DNA of 5,605 nucleotides from the NCBI GenBank assembly GCA_011375275.1, contig DRLW01000263.1, positions 1-5,605 of the forward strand, read 5' to 3'. Of the stretch, positions 1 through 4,152 are shown piece after piece; position 1 is the stretch's first letter, and every line of letters starts with the position of its first letter. The notes beneath the pieces were generated by a model. That model was not told where the DNA came from and did no database searches. It saw nothing but the letters and a program-made list of their open reading frames with translations. The stretch comes from Bacteroidota bacterium (GTDB lineage: Bacteria > Zhuqueibacterota > Zhuqueibacteria > Zhuqueibacterales > Geothermadaptataceae). The position numbers were made by a program, and so were the translations under genes.

Positions 1-731
1 CGTCCGGTAATTTCGTTCTCTTCTCTCGTCACACTGCTCCCGCGGCAGTACACAAGCGCAACCATCATCCCTATTTCTCCGCAGGGAGAGACCGGGACCT
101 CCCAGACTCAGTCAGGCACGTGTGTGCTCGATGGGTGCGGCAGAACGCTTAGCCTGGCCGGAATGTCAGATGTCGCTATCTGCATCATGAGCGATGCGAT
201 AAGGGGACTGGCCCTCCGAGAACGTGGCTGATCAACTCCGGCACGGTATGATGCGAAAGCCTGCAGGAAGATAAAAGCAGTGCCAAATAAAGCAACTTTC
301 TTTTCGCTGCATCTCAAAATTGAATGCAGCCGGGGAACCACGGAAAATTAGCGGCTTGCAGGCACGATAAACTGTGCACTCCAAACGTTTCGTTCTGTGT
401 CTGGAGTGTCGTAAATGGAATTCTTCAGGTGCGACATGCCGGTCGCTGATCTGCAAAGAGCTGTGCAGCTCCAAAACGGCTACTTTTCGCTGGACACAAT
501 GGCGCCGGTTGTGTATCTTCCCGACTCAAAATGAAATGCTCCCGGCTCATACCCCTGCTTCTCGCAGGACTGCGGTTCTGAGAGATGCTTTTTCTCATTT
601 TATCCCGGTTCCCGCACGCGAAACGCTCTTTCGGATAAACGGTCACAGCGCGCTTATCCCGTTTTGCCCTCAGCAGGTACCCGTGCGCGCGTAAATCGAG
701 TCAGATTTCAGAACAAAAAACAGGAAACACC
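1..731. other. Gene-free region upstream of the SpoIID gene
   Basis: I see no convincing gene here. Open frames exist on both strands (108-341 minus, 232-474 minus, 374-694 plus), but they overlap each other, lack good ribosome binding sites, and encode Cys/Arg/Ser-rich sequence with no recognisable domain. The region begins with a degenerate repeat copy (14-58, listed separately). Positions 76-197 contain several short hairpin-capable stretches: TCTCC/GGAGA at 76-89, GCAC/GTGC at 116-127, CAGAT/ATCTG at 167-182 and GCATC/GATGC at 182-197. A 7-bp inverted repeat GCTGCAT/ATGCAGC lies at 306-330. A short imperfect direct repeat lies at 372-387 and 461-478. No strong sigma-70 promoter could be picked out before 732. 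The region may be a long untranslated leader, a decayed gene or repeat-derived sequence. Confidence 0.6.
14..58 (-). repeat. Dispersed repeat copy R1 (inverted, degenerate)
   Basis: Read on the minus strand, 58 to 23 gives CGCTTGTGT, then GCCGCGGGAGC, then GTGTGACGAGAG, followed by GAGAACG at 20-14. The same blocks in the same order occur on the plus strand in R2 (3873-3980) and, less completely, in R3 (4049-4108). R1 lacks the upstream part of the repeat (the GGTGCAGG/GGTATTTCGTTCC block seen in R2 and R3). It also lacks the 28-bp insertion found in R2. It may continue beyond the left edge of the window. It is non-coding as far as I can see. Confidence 0.65.
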
Positions 732-2090
732 ATGCTCACCGAAAACACCATCCCGAATGAAGAGCCTGTACTGGCTGTCGGTATCATCCTTCCTGAAGAC
801 GAAAAGCGCGAGATTATTCTCACGATTCCCGGCGATGGCAGCTATGCATTGCAGTGCGACGGAGCCGACCCCATCGCCCTGTTGCCGGGCGCAAGCATAC
901 GGGTTCATCTCGACGAAAACGGACGTCTGCGTGTTCACACACCCGCTGCCGGCAAAGAAATACGCACGGTGGACAGTGTGATGATTGCCGCGGATGAGCA
1001 GACCGATATCGGCCCTCGCTCGGGTTTAGTGGCCCACGATATCATCGCCGGCCGGGAATTCCACTGGAAAAAGTTCATCGACGTTCCATTGCCCGGCACG
1101 GTGGAGATACGCGCTGTGGATTCTACCCTGGTGATGATCAACCACGTCCGGTTTGAGCACTATCTGATGTGCGTCGCCACCTCCGAGATGGGTGCAGAGT
1201 GCCCGCAGGCGCTGATCGAAGCACAGACGATCGCTGCCCGGTCGTGGATGCTGGCGAATGTTGAAAAAAAGCACCGGTCGCTGGGCATGGATGTTTGTAA
1301 CGATGACTGCTGTCAGCGCTATCAGGGGACGTTGTATATGACCGAACAGTCCCGAGCCGGGGCAGAAGCCACATGGGGGCAAACGCTGCTCTATGATGGC
1401 AGCGTTTGCGACGCGCGGTATTCCAAAAGCTGCGGCGGTGTGATGGAAGCTTATGAAACGATATGGGGCGGGGAGAAGGTGCCGTACCTGATCGTCAAAC
1501 GCGACGCCCCGGACGACGACAAGGCGAGCCTGCCGCAACTGCAGAACGATGTTGTTTTTCATGAATGGGTCAGCTCGGTTCCGCACGCTTTTTGCAGTCC
1601 GCACGTCATCGCAGAGAGCGAGCTGAAGCGCTACCTTGGCGGCGTTGATGAAGAGGGCGAATATTACCGCTGGCATGTGACTTTGACGCAGCGCGAGATG
1701 ACCGAGCAATTGAACCGGAGCCTGAAACTCAATGCCGCTGTGATCCTCGAAATCCAACCTCTTGTTCGCGGTGGTTCGGGACGCGTTTCCCGCCTGGCTA
1801 TCCATTTCCGCAGAAAGGATGGCGTGTTGTCGGAGCATATCGTCGAAGGGGATGTCGCTATCCGCCGGGCCCTGCATCCGGATTTTTTATTCAGCGCAGC
1901 GTTTGAAGTCCAGGCTCTTGCCGGCGAAAGAGATGACAGTCCTTCGACTTTCAGCATATCGGGCTGCGGCTGGGGGCATGGCGTCGGGCTTTGCCAGATC
2001 GGAGCACTCGGAATGGCTTTGGAAGGGTATGACAGCCATGCCATCGTCGCTCATTACTATCCCGGCAGCAGCCTGAAAAAACTGTATTGA
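732..2090 (+). CDS. SpoIID/LytB domain protein, no signal peptide
   Basis: A 452-residue protein of the SpoIID/LytB family; characterised members are lytic transglycosylases or amidase enhancers that act on peptidoglycan. Residues 1 to about 105 are a poorly conserved N-terminal part. The SpoIID core runs from about 105 to 450. It has FEHYLMCVATSEMG (141-154; E152 matches the catalytic Glu position of SpoIID), the helix QALIEAQTIAARSW (159-172), and a VCNDDCCQRYQG segment (188-199) at the zinc-site position. Further on are YSKSCGG (230-236) with IWGG...PYL (244-253), and the C-terminal GCGWGHGVGLCQIGA (411-425) and HYYPGSSLKKLY (441-452) blocks. The start is ATG 732, with AGGAA at 722-726. 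The only upstream in-frame extension begins after a stop at 636 and has no ATG, GTG or TTG, so a longer, secreted form is not encoded here. The N-terminus is acidic and lacks a hydrophobic signal segment, which is odd for an envelope enzyme. The family call is firm. The activity, substrate and location are inferred and uncertain. Confidence 0.93.
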   Translation: MLTENTIPNEEPVLAVGIILPEDEKREIILTIPGDGSYALQCDGADPIALLPGASIRVHLDENGRLRVHTPAAGKEIRTVDSVMIAADEQTDIGPRSGLVAHDIIAGREFHWKKFIDVPLPGTVEIRAVDSTLVMINHVRFEHYLMCVATSEMGAECPQALIEAQTIAARSWMLANVEKKHRSLGMDVCNDDCCQRYQGTLYMTEQSRAGAEATWGQTLLYDGSVCDARYSKSCGGVMEAYETIWGGEKVPYLIVKRDAPDDDKASLPQLQNDVVFHEWVSSVPHAFCSPHVIAESELKRYLGGVDEEGEYYRWHVTLTQREMTEQLNRSLKLNAAVILEIQPLVRGGSGRVSRLAIHFRRKDGVLSEHIVEGDVAIRRALHPDFLFSAAFEVQALAGERDDSPSTFSISGCGWGHGVGLCQIGALGMALEGYDSHAIVAHYYPGSSLKKLY

Positions 2091-2211
2091 TCCACCGGCC
2101 TTCAGCCACGATGCTCGCAAATAAATGAGGAATTGCGGTGGTTTTTTGCGCAATCTCTGCAGTTTTATGACCTTGCCTGTATGTTTTCCTACACCAAGCA
2201 AATAGAGCTTA

Positions 2212-2229
2212 GCAGGGTCTCGACCCTGC
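2212..2229. repeat. Perfect GC-rich palindrome
   Basis: GCAGGGT (2212-2218) and ACCCTGC (2223-2229) pair perfectly around the tetraloop CTCG; the 18 bases are self-complementary to within two bases. There is no T-run after it, so on its own it is not an intrinsic terminator. It resembles dispersed extragenic palindromes that I recall from intergenic regions of several Gram-negative genomes. I cannot confirm that family from one copy in this window. Confidence 0.6.
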
Positions 2230-2238
2230 GATCCAGTC

Positions 2239-2289
2239 GGAGCCTGGTTCAGATCGCCCGGATCTGGTGACAGGCTCCTTTATTATTTT
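2239..2289 (+). terminator. Rho-independent terminator-like hairpin
   Basis: GGAGCCTG (2239-2246) pairs with CAGGCTCC (2271-2278). Inside it, CAGATC (2250-2255) pairs with GATCTG (2261-2266) around GCCCG, giving a two-tier stem of 8 + 6 bp with a small internal loop. The 3' side runs directly into a T-rich tail, TTTATTATTTT (2279-2289). This is the form of an intrinsic terminator for the SpoIID gene, 150 bp after its stop. Because it ends about 20 bp before the start codon at 2311, it could instead work as a leader attenuator for the next gene. Confidence 0.75.
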
Positions 2290-2310
2290 CCACCTTTCTG
2301 CAAGAAAATC

Positions 2311-3396
2311 ATGTTGACGGATACATTTAAAGAGACGCAGCGGGAATACAGCGAAAGCGTCCGGCTTACGGAAGAGCACCTGTCCCGTCTCCTGAGCAAA
2401 AGGAGAAGCGCCGAGGAGAATCTCAACCAGATTCTCCGGTCATTCGAAAATCTGCGCTCTTCGATGGTTGAACTCAAGGATGTCATCGCAGACCGTAATC
2501 ACCGGATACAGGCGATCACGGAGGAGATCGAAAAGCTGGACCGCAAGAGACTCGAACTCGTTGACAGGCTGGGGGCCTATCAGGAGGAGATCAAGGAAGC
2601 GCAAAAAAGCGTTGCCCGGATGGAAAAAGAGTACATCATTTCGCAGCAGGCGATCGAATATGAGCAAAAAAGTATCGAGGCGTTGCAGCCGCGAATCGAT
2701 ATTTTGATGAATGAAAAGAACGCCCTGGCTGAACATTTTTCATCTGTCTGCTTGTTGAGCTTGCAGCGCTATCTGCACCGTCTCGCCTATGAACTGGAGG
2801 GGTTTATCAAGTCTGATATCGAACGGCAGCGCTACGCTGATATCTCCGGATCGTTCAGAGATGCGTGCAAAACCGACCCTCAGCTCGCTGCGCTGTGGCA
2901 GGCCCGCCTGGACTGGTTCCGGATGTTGAAAAACAGCGACTCCCCTGCAGTAAAACAGGCTGCACGGCGTGAAATCGTACAGATCGACAATGAGTTTGAG
3001 AAACACTTTCCGGGCGTGCTGTCCCTGCGTAAGCCAGAGGGTGACCAGAGCCTTGCCGGGGAACTGAGCGTCGTCTTTGATGAAACCGGCCGTGTGCTGA
3101 TCCTGCTGCCATTTCAGCCCGAAGTATGGCAGAATATCGAGCAGGGCGAAACCAGCCTATCCGAAGAGAGCGCGATGCGCTTCCTCTGGCATTTCGTCGC
3201 AGCACTGGATGTCGATGTTGCTGCCACCGACTTTGTCATCACCCGTGGGTTGATTTCGCTGGTACTGAATGCCGGCGCAGTGAAGCAGCTCGCAGATAAA
3301 ATCAGGATGCAACTTCCCGGCGGAAGTGATATCACGATCGATCTCATCCGGATGCCGGAAGAAATTCAGGAGGTTTTGCGCGATGAAACTACATGA
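2311..3396 (+). CDS. Hypothetical protein with N-terminal coiled coil
   Basis: A 361-residue protein that I do not recognise. Residues about 5-145 are rich in Glu, Lys, Arg, Gln and Leu with heptad-like spacing (for example AITEEIEKLDRKRLELVDRL at 68-87). They predict a long coiled coil with no signal peptide or membrane span. Residues about 146-240 look helical and globular, with Trp/Phe/Tyr-rich patches (LWQARLDWFRML at 195-206). Residues about 250-360 form a mixed strand/helix C-terminal domain (ELSVVFDETGRVLILLPF at 251-268, then DFVITRGLISLVLNAG at 307-322). The likely location is cytoplasmic, possibly as an oligomer. ATG 2311 is the first plausible start, but it has only a weak purine stretch (AAGAAAA, 2302-2308) and no real Shine-Dalgarno. 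TTG 2314 is an alternative. The 3' end overlaps the next gene by 14 bp, and that gene's ribosome binding site lies within this one, so the two are probably co-translated. Function is unknown. Confidence 0.85.
   Translation: MLTDTFKETQREYSESVRLTEEHLSRLLSKRRSAEENLNQILRSFENLRSSMVELKDVIADRNHRIQAITEEIEKLDRKRLELVDRLGAYQEEIKEAQKSVARMEKEYIISQQAIEYEQKSIEALQPRIDILMNEKNALAEHFSSVCLLSLQRYLHRLAYELEGFIKSDIERQRYADISGSFRDACKTDPQLAALWQARLDWFRMLKNSDSPAVKQAARREIVQIDNEFEKHFPGVLSLRKPEGDQSLAGELSVVFDETGRVLILLPFQPEVWQNIEQGETSLSEESAMRFLWHFVAALDVDVAATDFVITRGLISLVLNAGAVKQLADKIRMQLPGGSDITIDLIRMPEEIQEVLRDETT
3368..3373 (+). promoter_or_regulatory. Shine-Dalgarno for the small overlapping gene
   Basis: A perfect AGGAGG lies nine bases before ATG 3383, inside the last codons of the coiled-coil gene. 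It decides the start of the small gene: the same frame is open back to 3326, but nothing comparable precedes the earlier possible starts. Its position supports translational coupling of the pair. Confidence 0.85.
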
Positions 3397-3676
3397 GCTC
3401 GCCCGCCTGCACAACATGCACCCGGCAAAACTGATGTTGCTGCTCGGCCAAAAGGGTGCTCGGTTTGAGGAAATCTGGCCGGTTGTCCATGAAAAATGGC
3501 GTGATTTCCAGCCGGGCACTGCCGAACCTCACCACGGCTTCCCGCCGATGTCTTCTCTGCCCGGCAGCCAGAGAGAATTCGGGCAGGGACAGCGCCGGTT
3601 TTCCGCTAATGGGCAAAATGGCAAAGACTATGATCTGATCGCTTTTCTGCCTGAGGACGAGGACCCCGGCAATTGA
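3383..3676 (+). CDS. Small IF2_N-like protein, hypothetical
   Basis: A 97-residue protein. Residues 1-42, starting MKLHELARLHNMHPAKLMLL, resemble the IF2_N fold found at the N-terminus of translation initiation factor IF-2. They show a basic-hydrophobic K-L-x-E-L-A opening, a turn, a K-L-x-x-L-L helix, a Gly and a closing Val-His-Glu-Lys-Trp helix. This is pattern resemblance only. Residues 43-80 are rich in Gly, Pro, Gln and Ser and probably disordered. The tail DYDLIAFLPEDEDPGN (82-97) is acidic and may be a short interaction segment. IF2_N-like modules are small helical domains that could bind nucleic acid or protein, so a role as adaptor to the coiled-coil partner encoded just upstream is possible but unproven. 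The start at 3383 overlaps the upstream stop (3396) by 14 bp and follows a perfect AGGAGG. No strong terminator follows the stop. Confidence 0.82.
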   Translation: MKLHELARLHNMHPAKLMLLLGQKGARFEEIWPVVHEKWRDFQPGTAEPHHGFPPMSSLPGSQREFGQGQRRFSANGQNGKDYDLIAFLPEDEDPGN

Positions 3677-3872
3677 GGCCTGTATCCTTTTTGTGAAAAT
3701 TCCGCCCTCGTCCGTAATGTTTCTGAATCGATAAAGCAGGACAAAACCACTTCATTTCACCTCCTCCGTCATCTTTTCCTCGTCTCTTTCCACGCTAAAA
3801 TGTATTTTCGTTCATCCCGTATCATGTGACAACAGCGCTCAGCGCTGGGTTGCATGCAGTGGTAGTTGTGCT

Positions 3873-3961
3873 GGCTTTCCGGTGCAGGCGGTATTTCGTT
3901 CCACTTGTGTTTCGCCGCGGGAGCGGCAACAGGTGCGTCACACCGCCAGAGCGGTGTGACG
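3873..3961 (+). repeat. Dispersed repeat copy R2, with 28-bp insertion
   Basis: R2 aligns with R3 (4049-4108) from GGCTTTC through GGTGCAGG, GGTATTTCGTTCC, CTTGTGT and GGAGCGG to TGTGACG, with scattered mismatches and one single-base indel. Its right part also matches the inverted copy R1. Relative to both others, R2 has 28 extra bases (3927-3954), bounded by AGCGG on each side. The extra bases contain an inverted copy of the repeat end and so create a strong hairpin (3936-3961). The neighbouring sequence through 3980 (GAGAG, GAGAACG) also matches R1, so the full unit may be longer. Confidence 0.75.
3936..3961. repeat. 11-bp perfect hairpin inside R2
   Basis: CGTCACACCGC (3936-3946) is the exact reverse complement of GCGGTGTGACG (3951-3961), with the four-base loop CAGA. 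There is no T-run on either side, so it is not an intrinsic terminator. It could fold in RNA or form a cruciform, and it looks like a REP-type extragenic palindrome. Confidence 0.8.
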
Positions 3962-3990
3962 AGAGGAAGTGAGATGAGAACGTTCGTAGT

Positions 3991-4006
3991 GCACGCTTCA
4001 GCGTGC
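3991..4006. repeat. Short hairpin between R2 and R3
   Basis: GCACGC and GCGTGC pair around TTCA. The surrounding block, from CGTTCGTAGT (3981) to the CCCTCC after the stem, resembles a dispersed intergenic palindrome that I recall from several bacterial genomes, including green sulfur bacteria. That assignment is from memory and unverified. No T-tail follows, so it is not a terminator. Confidence 0.6.
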
Positions 4007-4048
4007 CCTCCAGTGGCCAATTCTCCAGACTCAGCCCGGCAAGATGCA

Positions 4049-4108
4049 GGCTTTCGGTGCAGGTGGTATTTCGTTCCGCTTGTGTATCGCTGCTGGAGCG
4101 GTGTGACG
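4049..4108 (+). repeat. Dispersed repeat copy R3
   Basis: Second plus-strand copy of the repeat, about 176 bp after R2. It shares GGCTTTC, GGTGCAGG, GGTATTTCGTTCC, CTTGTGT and GGAGCGGTGTGACG with R2. It lacks the 28-bp insertion, so GGAGCGG runs directly into TGTGACG as in R1. It ends 44 bp before the start of the TMTC-like gene and so lies in its probable 5' untranslated region or promoter. Confidence 0.75.
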
Positions 4109-4152
4109 TGATGGATAGGAGATGAATTCAATAGCTATGAATTTTTCAGGTT

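Larger units (their letters stand above)
2091..2310. other. Intergenic region between SpoIID and coiled-coil genes
   Basis: No gene is seen in these 220 bp. The left half (2091-2205) is plain sequence with some T-rich runs and no clear promoter. The right half holds two hairpins back to back, described separately: a perfect short palindrome (2212-2229) and a larger terminator-like structure (2239-2289). Only about 20 bp separate the T-rich tail from the start codon at 2311. A promoter for the downstream gene would therefore have to overlap or precede the terminator. Confidence 0.6.
3677..4152. other. Repeat-rich intergenic region before the TMTC-like gene
   Basis: These 476 bp carry no convincing conventional gene. 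Frames are open on both strands over the repeats (3769-4131 minus, 3866-4111 plus), but they translate palindromic repeat sequence and look spurious. From left to right there is a C/T-rich stretch (3751-3790) that reads on the minus strand as a perfect AGGAGGTGA before an ATG. Next come a short palindrome CAGCGCT/AGCGCTG (3833-3847), repeat R2 with its internal hairpin, a small hairpin at 3991-4006, repeat R3, and several nested tiny reading frames just before the start at 4153. A weak promoter-like pair TTGTGA (3691) / TAATGT (3715) is visible, but I do not rely on it. Confidence 0.6.

Noticed and set aside
374..694. 106-codon plus-strand frame before the SpoIID gene
   Set aside because: It has a GTG start without a Shine-Dalgarno, a Cys- and Arg-rich composition and no domain, and it overlaps minus-strand frames that look equally poor.
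1026..1877. 283-codon open frame on the minus strand
   Set aside because: It lies entirely within the SpoIID gene, whose plus-strand frame has clear family motifs. It has no recognisable domain and is an antisense shadow.
2239..2289. tRNA-like T-arm (GGTTCAGATC) in the hairpin region
   Set aside because: No anticodon arm or acceptor stem can be built around it. The bases are fully explained by the terminator-like hairpin.
3157..3519. 120-codon open frame on the minus strand
   Set aside because: It is antisense to the coiled-coil/IF2_N-like pair, which has a perfect Shine-Dalgarno and a coherent protein pattern on the plus strand.
3936..3961. CRISPR repeat or intrinsic terminator
   Set aside because: There is no regular array of spaced copies and no T-tail. 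The hairpin is part of a dispersed repeat copy.
3769..4131. 120-codon open frame on the minus strand and an 81-codon frame on the plus strand across repeats R2 and R3
   Set aside because: Both translate the palindromic repeat itself, are open because the repeat is poor in stop codons, and lack credible ribosome binding sites. They are probably spurious.
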